Below are positions 32,135 through 40,160 of a stretch of 42,893 bases of DNA, one piece after another; the first letter of the stretch is position 1, and every line of letters begins with the position of its first letter. The notes beneath the pieces were generated by a model that saw nothing but the letters and a program-made list of their open reading frames with translations, was not told where the DNA came from and made no database searches. Origin of the DNA: DAOUMU01 sp034409055 (GTDB lineage Bacteria; Chloroflexota; Anaerolineae; 4572-78; J111); contig DAOUMU010000265.1 in the NCBI GenBank assembly GCA_034409055.1, forward strand, positions 1 through 42,893, written 5' to 3'. Position numbers and translations under genes: made by a program.

Positions 32135-32166
32135 GCCATCCCCCACCACATCGGGTGGGGGATGGC
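32135..32166. other. Strong intercistronic hairpin
   Basis: GCCATCCCCCACC / GGTGGGGGATGGC, a perfect 13-bp stem with a 6-base loop, between the DUF302 stop and the PCYCGC start. There is no T tract, so it is more likely an RNA stabiliser or processing site, or a G-tract operator, than a terminator. Confidence 0.6.
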
Positions 32167-32183
32167 TGATCGACCGGACGAGC

Positions 32184-32585
32184 CTAAAGACTGGCCAACT
32201 TCTCGGTGACACGCGTTAGGCGGACATTGGCTTCATCGGCCACTTTCTGTAACGATTCGCTTTCCACCACCCCCAACATAGACAGCGGGTCAACGATGGA
32301 CACCACGGATTGGCCTTCATCCGTTTCATACACGATCACGTTGCAAGGCAGCAACAGGCCGATTTCTAGCTCCTGTTGCAGAGCCTGGTAAGCCAGATTG
32401 GGATTGCAGGCCCCCAAAATAACATAGCGTCGAAAGTCGGCATCCAGCTTGTTTTTGAGCGTGGCTTTAACGTCAATCTCGGTCAGAACGCCGAAGCCTT
32501 CTTCCTTCAAAGCTGCCGTGGCTTGTTCAATGGCCTCCTCGTAGGGGACGTTTAGGGTCACCCGAAGCCCGAAATCAGTTGTCAT
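32184..32585 (-). CDS. DUF302-family protein
   Basis: A 133-residue single-domain DUF302 protein. Characteristic segments are 'VPYEEAIEQATAALKEEGFG', 'RRYVILGACNPNLAYQAL', 'EIGLLLPCNVIVYE' and 'SIVDPLSMLGV'. The two conserved Cys are of interest because DUF302 proteins often sit with sulfur and metal genes. ATG 32585 follows GGAGG; a longer frame upstream runs into the repeat at 32616-32758 and is rejected. It may be the first gene of the redox operon, separated from the PCYCGC gene by a strong hairpin. Biochemical role unknown. Confidence 0.85.
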   Translation of the reverse strand: MTTDFGLRVTLNVPYEEAIEQATAALKEEGFGVLTEIDVKATLKNKLDADFRRYVILGACNPNLAYQALQQELEIGLLLPCNVIVYETDEGQSVVSIVDPLSMLGVVESESLQKVADEANVRLTRVTEKLASL

Positions 32586-32615
32586 AATATTTGCCTCCGT
32601 TAAGATAGAATTTGT

Positions 32616-32758
32616 GTAACTACCTACCCTCATGTCATTCCGAGGAGCTCAGCGACGAGGAATCTCCGAAACTTTGGCCCAAAAGAGATCTACTTTACCA
32701 AAACCTTGGGGATTCTTCACTCGCTGCGCTCGTTCAGAATGACATGGTAGGTAGTTAC
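32616..32758. mobile_element. Miniature inverted-repeat element A with 8-bp target duplication
   Basis: 143 bp from GTAACTACCTACC to GGTAGGTAGTTAC, flanked by GAATTTGT at 32608-32615 and 32759-32766. Inside, 'ATGTCATTCCGAGGAG' and 'TTCAGAATGACAT' continue the inverted repeat. A second copy is at 40863-40996. It inserted 30 bases before the DUF302 start codon. Confidence 0.8.
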
Positions 32759-32843
32759 GAATTTGTCATCGTAGGCATGATACTTTCTTTAAATCGAGAA
32801 AGGGCAAATCGGGCCGGTGCAGTTGGCCACGTAATCTCTATCC

Positions 32844-33863
32844 TCATTCGGGGTGATTCTCGGTCATTTCAATGAAGTTGCCGTGCCAGGTGTGCAAGAA
32901 GACCTGACCGGTGTAGCCGTTCACACTGAGCATACCGATTGTTTCACCGTCCCGGTTGACGTGGAGGGTATAGTAGCCATAGAAGGGATCGGCATGCTCG
33001 TCCACTTCCAGGTTGTTGCCGGCAAAGGTGCTCAGATAAGCCTGGGCCGCTTCAACCGCTTCAGCCGGCGTAACCGGCATCTCAGCCGAGACTGCGCCTG
33101 GGGTAACATTGCCCGGTTGGTTATAACCAAAACGCCCCCCCATTCCGTAACCGGCCATCATGCCATATTTGAGATTCCACATCATATTCGGTCCCATTTC
33201 GGGAGAGACGGCTTTGGTGACCGGATCAACCAGCACTTCCATGGCCCCGATACCGCTATCCTTTTCTACAATCTGGGCGTAGGCGTGGTTGTCGAAGATC
33301 ATCACTTCGCCCAAGGCCAGGTTGCTGTCATTCAGGCTGACCAGGAAGGCGTTAACAGCTTCGGTCGCTTCGGCCACGGTCAGTGGTGCGGTAGCAAAGA
33401 AGGGACTACTGCCACCCCCCATCATACTACCAGCCGTACCGCAGCCATAGCCAACACCGCAGGGCGCTGTGCCGGTATAACCCATCATATGACCAGGACC
33501 ATAGCCGCCCCCCCAACCGGGGCCGCCCCAACCACCCATCATGTGACCGGGGCCATAGCCACCCCTCCAGCCGGGACCACCCCAACCGCCCATCATGTGA
33601 CCGGGGCCATAACCGCCCCTCCAGCCGGGGCCGTAACCGTAGGGGGTTGTGCTAGTGTAGCCCTGCGTGTAGCCCATCATCCCACCGGGGCCGTAACCAC
33701 CGGGCGTCGCGCCACCATAACCGAAGCCACCCATCATGCCTCGCCCCATCATCCCCCCGGGACCTTGAGCAAAGACGGGAGCTATGACCAAAAAGCTGAC
33801 CAGTAGTAAGGCAATCAGGCCACTGGTCATGATTATTACAGACCATCGTTTTAAGTTGTTCAT
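32844..33863 (-). CDS. Secreted Met/His/Gly-rich protein with two PepSY-like domains
   Basis: A 339-residue exported protein with signal peptide ('LIALLLVSFLVIAPVFA', cleavage near residue 32). Residues about 33-155 are Gly/Met/Tyr-rich with 18-residue repeats around 'GYGPGHMMGGWGG'. Clustered Met and His are typical Cu(I)-binding ligands. Two related C-terminal domains follow ('LTVAEATEAVNAFL' and 'VTPAEAVEAAQAYLSTF'), resembling PepSY-like modules. The promoter holds a 43-bp motif (33926-33968) shared with the SHOCT gene upstream, so both are probably regulated together by the nearby response regulator. Likely an extracellular copper buffer; this is inferred from composition and neighbours. 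Confidence 0.78.
   Translation of the reverse strand: MNNLKRWSVIIMTSGLIALLLVSFLVIAPVFAQGPGGMMGRGMMGGFGYGGATPGGYGPGGMMGYTQGYTSTTPYGYGPGWRGGYGPGHMMGGWGGPGWRGGYGPGHMMGGWGGPGWGGGYGPGHMMGYTGTAPCGVGYGCGTAGSMMGGGSSPFFATAPLTVAEATEAVNAFLVSLNDSNLALGEVMIFDNHAYAQIVEKDSGIGAMEVLVDPVTKAVSPEMGPNMMWNLKYGMMAGYGMGGRFGYNQPGNVTPGAVSAEMPVTPAEAVEAAQAYLSTFAGNNLEVDEHADPFYGYYTLHVNRDGETIGMLSVNGYTGQVFLHTWHGNFIEMTENHPE
33483..33644. repeat. Three 54-bp tandem repeats coding for GPGHMM units
   Basis: Units begin at 33483, 33537 and 33591, each starting CATCAT(A/G)TGACC on the plus strand. They encode 18-residue repeats and differ at several silent positions, so this is not an assembly stutter. Confidence 0.85.
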
Positions 33864-33925
33864 TATTTATTTCCTCCAAGAAAAGTTTGCATTTGTTGAT
33901 TGGTTACAGTTTTATCTTATCAGCG

Positions 33926-33968
33926 GTATGTGAAGTTTCTTTAAGGGTTGTATGAAGATTCTGTAAAG
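33926..33968. promoter_or_regulatory. Shared 43-bp operator, copy 1
   Basis: On the minus strand it begins CTTTACAGAATCTTCATA and ends ACTTCACATAC. It aligns without gaps to 34285-34327. The two halves look like direct repeats with roughly 21-bp spacing, typical of OmpR-family response regulator sites. It lies upstream of the Met/His-rich protein gene. Confidence 0.6.
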
Positions 33969-33996
33969 AGTTTCACAATATTGCTTAACCCATCAA

Positions 33997-34233
33997 TTAT
34001 TGTTTAAGTGTTTGTAACATTTCCTGATACTGTTCTCGAGTTAACTCGCCTCGTGCGTAGCGCTCCTTAAGAATTTCTGTGGCCGAGAGTGATGCAGCAT
34101 CGTCGCCACCTGGTTTCTTTGCGGTGGGAAAAAGCAGGCTGACCAGCCAGATGGCGAGGACGATCAATCCGCCCCAAAACAGCAACATCCATAGTAGCCC
34201 AAAAGTGCCCATTCCTAAACCAAAACCCATCAT
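33997..34233 (-). CDS. Membrane-anchored SHOCT-domain protein
   Basis: A 78-residue protein with one membrane helix ('LLWMLLFWGGLIVLAIWLV') and a C-terminal SHOCT domain ('ATEILKERYARGELTREQYQ'). AGGAGG precedes ATG 34233. SHOCT proteins often accompany oligomeric membrane or metal-stress proteins. It shares its promoter motif with the Met/His-rich protein gene downstream. Confidence 0.83.
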   Translation of the reverse strand: MMGFGLGMGTFGLLWMLLFWGGLIVLAIWLVSLLFPTAKKPGGDDAASLSATEILKERYARGELTREQYQEMLQTLKQ

Positions 34234-34272
34234 GACTAAATTCCTCCTATCTTATGAAATGTCATTGAGCAC

Positions 34273-34278
34273 AGTATA
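34273..34278 (-). promoter_or_regulatory. -10 element of the SHOCT gene promoter
   Basis: TATACT on the minus strand, six bases downstream of the operator copy at 34285-34327. The operator covers the -35 region, as in activated promoters. Confidence 0.5.
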
Positions 34279-34284
34279 GAGGAT

Positions 34285-34327
34285 TTATTTGAAGTTACGA
34301 CGAAGGTTTTATAAAGATTGTGTAAAG
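34285..34327. promoter_or_regulatory. Shared 43-bp operator, copy 2
   Basis: On the minus strand it begins CTTTACACAATCTTTATA and ends ACTTCAAATAA. Ungapped match to 33926-33968. Its left end overlaps the stop region of the ORF at 34295-34579. Confidence 0.6.
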
Positions 34328-34579
34328 ATTTGGAATGACGAATTGGGAAATAATAGGCGTGAGTTGGCCGATGCCGGGTACACCCCGGGCCAAATCTTCC
34401 GTGTTGGCCGGCAATAGCGAGGTGGCACTGAGTAGATTGGTGACTCCATCTTGAGCCACAATCAAATCGGCCGGGGTGTGATCCAGGTAGGCAGTGATCT
34501 GTACGTAGATACCGGCCAGGCTGACAAGCTTGTCTGCGTTGAGGGCGCTGCGGTTTGAAACTTGATCGGCAAAAATCAA
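34295..34579 (-). CDS. Doubtful small ORF after the histidine kinase gene
   Basis: A 94-codon frame from TTG 34579 with GC-rich, coding-like codons in its middle ('VSLAGIYVQITAYLDHTPAD'). No ribosome site is clear and no family is recognised. Its 3' end runs into the SHOCT promoter and operator. It may be a gene remnant. Confidence 0.3.
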   Translation of the reverse strand: MIFADQVSNRSALNADKLVSLAGIYVQITAYLDHTPADLIVAQDGVTNLLSATSLLPANTEDLARGVPGIGQLTPIISQFVIPNLYTIFIKPSS

Positions 34580-34608
34580 ATCAAGGTGTTGTGCTTAATC
34601 TCCAATCT

Positions 34609-35799
34609 CTAGGCAACGGGCAGGGAAAAGGCAAAGATGGCTCCTTTGCCTTCACCCTCGCTCTCAGCCCAGATGTGACCGCCATGGGCTTCAACCAGGT
34701 GTCTGGCAAGGGTCAGACCAATGCCACTGCCACCCCCGGCCCGGCTGCGTGATTTATCGACCCGGTAGAAGCGGGTAAACAGGTGCGGTAAGTGCTCGGC
34801 CGGAATGCCGATGCCGGTATCTCTGATGGTCACCAGCAGGTGTACGCCAGTGGGTGTTTGCTTGGGGGATGATTTCTGAGGCCAGGCTGGCCACTCAGCC
34901 GCAACCGTTACCGTGCCCCCACCGGGGGTGTACTGTAAGGAGTTGCCTATTAGGTTGAGTAAAACTTGACTGAGACGATCCTCATCGGCCATAACCGGGG
35001 GCAGATCGGGGGGCAGTTCCAGGTTGAGGGCGACTTCTTTCTCCTCAAATTGGGGGCACAGGCGAGCTGTTGTTTGCCGGATCAGGTCTGCTATGGCCAG
35101 TGGACGACGATCCAGCTCAAATGCGCCTGCTTCTACCCGGCTCAATTCTTGCAAATCGTTCACCAGGCGTTGCAGGCGGTCGGCCTCGCGATAGACCTGT
35201 TGGTAGGTATCTGGTTGAGCGGGCAACACGCCGTCGATCAGTCCTTCCATATAACCCTTGATGCTGGACAGAGGCGTGCGCAATTCGTGGGTGACGTTGG
35301 CAATCAGATCACGCCGCATGGTCTCCGTTTGCTCCAACGTAGCCGCCATCTGGTTGAAACTGTGGCCCAATTGGCCCAGCTCGTCATTGCTGGCCACCTC
35401 AACCCGTTCCCGGTAGTGGCCGGCGGCGATGTAACGACTGGCCTGCATCATCTGGCGGATAGGGGTTACCACCCGTCGAGAGACGAAGATGCTGACGACA
35501 ACCGCGCTCACCAGGGCCGTGACCGTGGCCCAGAACAAGGCCTCGCTCATGGCCGCTCGAAAGTTAGCAAACAGGTCGGCTTCCAGGAGTTGCATGCCCA
35601 TGCCGGGTCCCATCCGACCCTGCATCATCCCCCGCATGTCCATCATGTGCCGGTTGAAGGCCGTGGGGGCCACCGACTCGGCGGCCACGGCTAAGGTGAT
35701 CAGGCCAACAGAGATGACGATTAAGTAAGAGGCCATTAATTTCCAGATTAACCGGGTTTTGGAAATTTTGTCGTTTAACTTTTTGAGGAGGGCGTTCAT
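34609..35799 (-). CDS. Membrane sensor histidine kinase
   Basis: A 396-residue kinase. Two membrane helices (about residues 20-40 and 85-107) flank a short periplasmic loop containing 'HMMDMRGMMQGRMGPGMGM', a Met-rich stretch that could bind Cu(I). HAMP follows, then the phospho-acceptor H-box 'NVTHELRTPLSSIKG' (His about 171), the N-box 'QVLLNLIGNSLQYTP', G1 'RDTGIGIPAEHL' and G2 'GGGSGIGLTLARHL'. It overlaps the response regulator gene by four bases. The Met-rich sensor loop and the neighbouring copper genes suggest copper sensing, in the manner of CusS/CopS. Confidence 0.9.
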   Translation of the reverse strand: MNALLKKLNDKISKTRLIWKLMASYLIVISVGLITLAVAAESVAPTAFNRHMMDMRGMMQGRMGPGMGMQLLEADLFANFRAAMSEALFWATVTALVSAVVVSIFVSRRVVTPIRQMMQASRYIAAGHYRERVEVASNDELGQLGHSFNQMAATLEQTETMRRDLIANVTHELRTPLSSIKGYMEGLIDGVLPAQPDTYQQVYREADRLQRLVNDLQELSRVEAGAFELDRRPLAIADLIRQTTARLCPQFEEKEVALNLELPPDLPPVMADEDRLSQVLLNLIGNSLQYTPGGGTVTVAAEWPAWPQKSSPKQTPTGVHLLVTIRDTGIGIPAEHLPHLFTRFYRVDKSRSRAGGGSGIGLTLARHLVEAHGGHIWAESEGEGKGAIFAFSLPVA

Positions 35800-36497
35800 A
35801 GGGGACTGTCCTCGAAACGATACCCGACACCGCGCACGGTGACAATCAACTCCGGGCGAGACGGGTTCGTTTCAATCTTCTTGCGGATATGCCCCAGGTG
35901 CACATCTACCACCCGGTCTTCACCGTAAAAATCGTAGCCCCAGACTCGCTCCAGTAACTGCTCCCGGCTCAAGACCCGGCCTGGATGTTCGGCCAGGGCA
36001 TGCAGTAGGTCAAATTCAATCGTGGTCAACTCGACGGGTTGGTCATCCTTCCAAACCCGGCGGGCATCCACGTCAATCCGCAGGTGCTCGAAGGCTAACA
36101 CCTGGCTGTTAGCAGCGTTACCGTTTTGAGTCCCGTAGCGGCGCAAGGCGGCTTTGATTCGGGCGACCAATTCGCGGGGGCTGAAGGGCTTGGTCAAATA
36201 ATCGTCTGCCCCCAGCGAGAGACCGATCACTTTATCGGTTTCCTCTGATTTGGCCGTCAGCATGATGACGTACACGTCCGACTCTCGCCGAAGTTGCTGC
36301 AGCAAATCCAAACCATTCATGCCCGGCAGCATAATGTCCAGGACAATCAGGTTGGGCTTGAGCTTCTGGGCGGCCTTCAGCCCCGTTAGCCCATCCATAG
36401 CCGTATGGACTGTGTATCCCTCGGCCTGCAGGTAGGCAGTGACCAGGTTGAGAATGTTTTCCTCGTCGTCAATGACGAGAACGGTGACGTTGTTCAT
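35796..36497 (-). CDS. OmpR-family response regulator
   Basis: A 233-residue regulator. The receiver domain has acidic pair D10-D11, phospho-acceptor D54 ('LIVLDIMLPGMNG') and 'VIMLTAKSEE'. The C-terminal winged helix has 'PVELTTIEFDLLHALAEHPG' and 'RVVDVHLGHIRKKIE'. ATG 36497 overlaps the stop of the GDCC gene (ATGA), and its own stop overlaps the kinase gene, so the three are one operon. Candidate target sites are the shared 43-bp motifs at 33926 and 34285. Confidence 0.92.
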   Translation of the reverse strand: MNNVTVLVIDDEENILNLVTAYLQAEGYTVHTAMDGLTGLKAAQKLKPNLIVLDIMLPGMNGLDLLQQLRRESDVYVIMLTAKSEETDKVIGLSLGADDYLTKPFSPRELVARIKAALRRYGTQNGNAANSQVLAFEHLRIDVDARRVWKDDQPVELTTIEFDLLHALAEHPGRVLSREQLLERVWGYDFYGEDRVVDVHLGHIRKKIETNPSRPELIVTVRGVGYRFEDSPL

Positions 36498-36703
36498 TTT
36501 TCTTCGGATTTCTCCAACTGTATTGGCGGGCAGGGTACGTCTCCATACGAGCAAAAGACACAACAATCGCCCGGGTTTGGTTTGAGGACAGTACCGCAAC
36601 CGGCGCACTTGTGGAAAAACTGGCAAGCATCCGTGGGCATATCCAAAAGTTCTGCGAAGCCACACGCCGGGCAAGTCAGGGTTGATTTCGTAACGATTTC
36701 CAT
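36494..36703 (-). CDS. GDCCxFCSYG-motif small Cys-rich protein
   Basis: A 69-residue protein with two zinc-ribbon-like CxxC pairs ('LTCPACGF' and 'HKCAGCGT') and the conserved block 'PGDCCVFCSYGDVPCPPIQ'. Small proteins with this block are found near copper and mercury genes in many bacteria; their activity is not established. It heads the operon and overlaps the response regulator by four bases. Cys count (nine) suggests metal binding. Confidence 0.8.
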   Translation of the reverse strand: MEIVTKSTLTCPACGFAELLDMPTDACQFFHKCAGCGTVLKPNPGDCCVFCSYGDVPCPPIQLEKSEEK

Positions 36704-36744
36704 TTTTTAAGCGAATCCCCCATAACTTTTTCTTATGGTTAAAG

Positions 36745-36759
36745 ACTCTAAATTAGAGT
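36745..36759. promoter_or_regulatory. Palindrome before the GDCC-regulator-kinase operon
   Basis: ACTCTAA-A-TTAGAGT, 7-bp arms, lying just downstream of a TATAAT (minus strand, about 36762-36767). Position suits a repressor or autoregulator site. Between it and the gene is a CCATAA/TTATGG hairpin. Confidence 0.45.
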
Positions 36760-36887
36760 TATTATATCATCATCAATTATTAATATTTGAGATAGCATAT
36801 TCTCCAAATATTTGCTAAAATTATCATAAGGGATAAGGCTGGTTGATCATCGCTGCTTCAATATTATTACCGTAGTGAGGTATTATT

Positions 36888-37304
36888 ATGGATTTATTTA
36901 AAAGACTCAATGAAAAAGGACAAGGTTTGGTTGAATATGCCCTTATTCTTGTCCTGGTCGCCGTGGTGGTCATCGCCATTTTGCTCATGTTGGGTCCGGC
37001 CGTGGGTGATGTTTTTACTCGGGTCACGATATTCCTGAAGAACGACCCCGGCGTGATTACCAACGTGGAAGTGGTGCGGACTGGTGGTGGCTCTGGAAAT
37101 ACGATCAAGGTGACCGTTACGGTTTCGGCCACGACTGACCTGACGATTACGGACTCGCAGAGTCACCAATCGCAAACGATATCGTCTTGCAGTGGCACTT
37201 GTCCAGTGGTCACGATAGACGATGTTGGGCCTGCCGCAGGGACCCTGACGATCACCGCCAGTGCGGGCGGGGGCGTATTCAAGAGTTATCCGGCAAAGTC
37301 TTAG
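36888..37304 (+). CDS. Flp-type pilin with C-terminal extension
   Basis: A 138-residue protein with the Flp/Fap type IVb pilin N terminus: a short basic leader, then 'GQGLVEYALILVLVAVVVIA' (processing expected at the Gly before Gln-Gly-Leu-Val-Glu-Tyr). Typical Flp pilins are 50-70 residues; this one has about 85 further residues of Thr/Ser/Val-rich beta-type sequence with a Cys pair ('SSCSGTCPVV') that could form a disulfide. GAGGT precedes ATG 36888. No other tad genes are nearby, so assembly genes must lie elsewhere. Confidence 0.8.
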   Translation: MDLFKRLNEKGQGLVEYALILVLVAVVVIAILLMLGPAVGDVFTRVTIFLKNDPGVITNVEVVRTGGGSGNTIKVTVTVSATTDLTITDSQSHQSQTISSCSGTCPVVTIDDVGPAAGTLTITASAGGGVFKSYPAKS

Positions 37305-37331
37305 AAACGCGTCAAGAATCACAAATTAAAT

Positions 37332-37452
37332 GGGTGTGTTTCAAATGAATCGAACAGTTGTTGTTACGTGTTGCGTGTTATTGCGTGTTTTTTTGGCACG
37401 TAACACGTAACACGCAACACGATGAAATGTTCTGATCAAATGAAACACACCC
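37332..37452. mobile_element. Miniature inverted-repeat element with 9-bp target duplication
   Basis: Ends GGGTGTGTTTCA (37332-37343) and TGAAACACACCC (37441-37452) are perfect inverted repeats. Immediately outside, AAATTAAAT occurs at 37323-37331 and 37453-37461 as a direct duplication. The centre carries inverted GTGTTGCGTG/CACGTAACACG units. No coding capacity. Lies between the pilin and copA copy 2. Confidence 0.8.
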
Positions 37453-37491
37453 AAATTAAATAATCGGTTAAACTTGAAAGTAAGCCTCACC

Positions 37492-40029
37492 TCAAATCTT
37501 TTGGCGGCGCAGGCGCAAACTATTCGTGACCACTGTCACCGAACTAAAAGCCATCGCAAAGGCGGCGGCAATAGGATGCAGCTCGCGCAGATAAACCGGC
37601 AGGCTGGGGAAGAAGGATAACACCCCGGCCGCAACCGGAATGAGCAGCACGTTGTAGGCAAAGGCCCAAAACAGGTTCTGCTTAATGGTCCGCATCGTGA
37701 CCCGGCTTAGGCGGATGGCCCGGACCACGCCTCGCAAGTCGCCACTGATGAGGGTGATGCCGGCTGTCTCCATGGCTACGTCGGCTCCGGTGCCGATGGC
37801 AATGCCTACGTCGGCCTGGGCCAGGGCGGGCGCGTCGTTGATGCCATCCCCGACCATGGCCGTGACCAGTCGCTCTGCCTGCAATTTGGCTACATTGGCC
37901 GACTTATCGCCGGGCAACACCTCGGCGAATACTCGGTCAATATCCACCTCGGCGGCAATGGCCTCGGCCGTGGCCTGGTTATCGCCGGTCATCATGACCA
38001 CCTGCAAGCCCATCGCCTTCAGGGCAGCCACAGCCTCCTGGGAACCTTCTTTGAGGGTGTCGGCAATGCCAATCACCGCCGCCGCTTGACCGTCAACGGC
38101 CATCCACATGGCTGTTTTGGCCTGGTTTTGCAGTTCGGTCACTTTTTCGCCCAGACCGTTGAGGGCCACTTTTTCCCGCTCCATCAGGCGCGAATTGCCC
38201 AGCAGAACCTTATGCCCTTCAACTTCAGCGGCGATCCCATGGCCGGTAATGGCCTCGAAGCTGGCCGGTTCGCTCAGATTCAAGCCTTGTGCCCGGGCCG
38301 CCCGGACAATGGCTTCACCCAACGGATGCTCGGAACCTCGTTCAGCAGAGGCAGCCAGTCGGAGAATTGTGAATTGTGAATTTGGGATTACCGGCTGCTG
38401 ATTGCCGGTTGCTGATTCCTGACCGCTGACCACTGAATGCTGACCGCTAACGGCTAACGGCTGACCACTGGCCCCTGACCACTGATCACTGACCACAATA
38501 TCGGTCACGGCCGGCTCCCCTTTGGTGATGGTGCCGGTTTTGTCCAACACAATCGCCTCGAGGGCGTGGGCCCGTTCCAGGGCCGCGCTGCTGCGGAACA
38601 AGATGCCTTGACCGGCCCCTTTGCCCATGCCCACGACGATGGCGGTCGGTGTGGCCAGTCCCAGGGCACAGGGACAGGCAATGACCAGCACCGCCACCAG
38701 CCGTACCAGGGCCGGGGTAAAGCCGGCCCCACCGACCAGCCAGACAATAAAGGTGAGGAGGGCGATGGCAATAACGGCCGGCACAAATACGGCTGACACC
38801 TGGTCGGCCAGGGCCTGGATGGGGGCCTTGGAGCCCTGGGCCTCTTCGACCAGGCGGACAATCTGGGCCAGGGCCGTCTCCCGGCCAACTTTGGTGGCCT
38901 CTATTTTAAGCAAGCCCTGCTTGTTCAGGGTAGCGCCGATGACCTCGTCGCCTACTTTTTTGTCAACGGGTAAACTCTCGCCGGTCAGCAGGGACTCATC
39001 TATCGCCGACTGGCCGCTAATGACCAGGCCATCCACCGGAATTTTTTCGCCGGGCCGGACGATGACGATATCGCCTACCTGGACCTGGTCGGTGGGGATG
39101 TCAACCTCTACCCCATCCCGCTCCACGCGGGCCGTTTTGGCTTGCAGGCCCATCAGGGCTTTGATGGCTTCGCTGGTTTTGCCCTTGGCCCGCGCTTCCA
39201 GCAGTTTACCCACCTTAATCAAGGTGATGATGGCCGCCGAGGTTTCAAAGTAGACGTGTCCGCCCAGTAACCCGGTGGTAACCACAATGGAGTAAAAGTA
39301 GGCCACCGAGGAACCCAGGGCTACCAGCACATCCATATTGGCCGACTTGTTACGCAGGCTTTTGAAACCGCCTGTGTAGTAATCCCGGCCGGTGTAAAAC
39401 TGAACCGGCGTGGCCAGCAGGAAAAAGAGATAGTTGACCCAGGCCGCGTGGGCCCAAGGCCCCACCAGGCCAAAATCGCGGGCCATGCTGAACAGGAAGA
39501 GGGGCAAGGCAAAGATAAGGCCCACCCACAGTTTGCGGGTTTGGTCTTTAATCTCCCGTTCTCGGGCCTCTTTTTCCGCGTCGACCAGTTCCGCCTCGGA
39601 GTCAACCTGCACCACCCCATACCCGGCCCGCTCAATGGCGGCCACCATATCCGCCCGGGTGACCGTACCGGGGATGTACTTGACCGTGGCTTTTTCGGTG
39701 GCAAAGTTGACGTTGGCCTCCAAAATACCGGGGACTTTTTTGTTGAGGGTGCGTTCGACCGTGTTGACGCAATTGGCGCAGGTCATGCCGGTAATGGGCA
39801 ATTCGAGCGTCGCCACCGGCACATCGTAGCCGGCTCGCCTGATACGGTCGATAACGGCCTGCGGCGTGACCGCAGCCGGATCGTAGGTGACCGTCACCTT
39901 TTCATTGCCAAAATTGACTACGGCATCGTCGACGCCTTCGACTTTTTTAGCGTTTCGTTCGATGGTGGCCGCGCAATTGGCGCAGGTCATGCCAATCACG
40001 GGCATTGTAATTTGCTTTTGAGCAGTCAT
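37492..40029 (-). CDS. copA: Copper-transporting P1B-type ATPase CopA (copy 2)
   Basis: An 845-residue Cu(+) export ATPase with two GMTCANC metal-binding domains, CPC ('ACPCALGLATPTA'), DKTGT, 'SEHPLGE' and 'GDGINDAPALAQAD'. AGGAGG precedes ATG 40029. It is the last gene of csoR-copZ-rhodanese-copA and therefore under CsoR control. Very similar to copy 1; the clearest difference is a longer in-frame repeat-derived insert between DKTGT and HP ('VSGQHSVVSGQESATGNQQ', nt 38366-38505). The insert lies in the nucleotide-binding domain but all motifs are intact, so activity is expected. Confidence 0.93.
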   Translation of the reverse strand: MTAQKQITMPVIGMTCANCAATIERNAKKVEGVDDAVVNFGNEKVTVTYDPAAVTPQAVIDRIRRAGYDVPVATLELPITGMTCANCVNTVERTLNKKVPGILEANVNFATEKATVKYIPGTVTRADMVAAIERAGYGVVQVDSEAELVDAEKEAREREIKDQTRKLWVGLIFALPLFLFSMARDFGLVGPWAHAAWVNYLFFLLATPVQFYTGRDYYTGGFKSLRNKSANMDVLVALGSSVAYFYSIVVTTGLLGGHVYFETSAAIITLIKVGKLLEARAKGKTSEAIKALMGLQAKTARVERDGVEVDIPTDQVQVGDIVIVRPGEKIPVDGLVISGQSAIDESLLTGESLPVDKKVGDEVIGATLNKQGLLKIEATKVGRETALAQIVRLVEEAQGSKAPIQALADQVSAVFVPAVIAIALLTFIVWLVGGAGFTPALVRLVAVLVIACPCALGLATPTAIVVGMGKGAGQGILFRSSAALERAHALEAIVLDKTGTITKGEPAVTDIVVSDQWSGASGQPLAVSGQHSVVSGQESATGNQQPVIPNSQFTILRLAASAERGSEHPLGEAIVRAARAQGLNLSEPASFEAITGHGIAAEVEGHKVLLGNSRLMEREKVALNGLGEKVTELQNQAKTAMWMAVDGQAAAVIGIADTLKEGSQEAVAALKAMGLQVVMMTGDNQATAEAIAAEVDIDRVFAEVLPGDKSANVAKLQAERLVTAMVGDGINDAPALAQADVGIAIGTGADVAMETAGITLISGDLRGVVRAIRLSRVTMRTIKQNLFWAFAYNVLLIPVAAGVLSFFPSLPVYLRELHPIAAAFAMAFSSVTVVTNSLRLRRQKI
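38366..38505. repeat. In-frame CTGACCACTGA-type repeat inside copA copy 2
   Basis: Degenerate units of about 7-14 bp such as GACCACTGA, GACCGCTAACG and GGTTGCTGATT, preceded by an AATTGTGAATTGTGAATTT block like that in copy 1. It adds about 40 residues without breaking the frame. Confidence 0.75.
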
Positions 40030-40160
40030 CAGTTACCTCCTCGTGTTACGTATTGCGTGTTGCGTGAACTGATTTTTGCGCTCTACGCTTCCCGCTCCAT
40101 GCTCTATGCTTGACGCTTTCGGTTGTGGTTTCGCCGCGCTACACTTTCCATATTTATGCA

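Noticed and set aside
33483..33644. CRISPR-like tandem repeats
   Set aside because: Units are contiguous, in frame and coding, with no spacers. No CRISPR array was seen elsewhere.
32853..33806. Long His/Thr-rich frame antisense to the Met/His-rich protein
   Set aside because: It is the complement of the tandem Gly/Met repeats; the minus-strand frame has a signal peptide, ribosome site and promoter motif.
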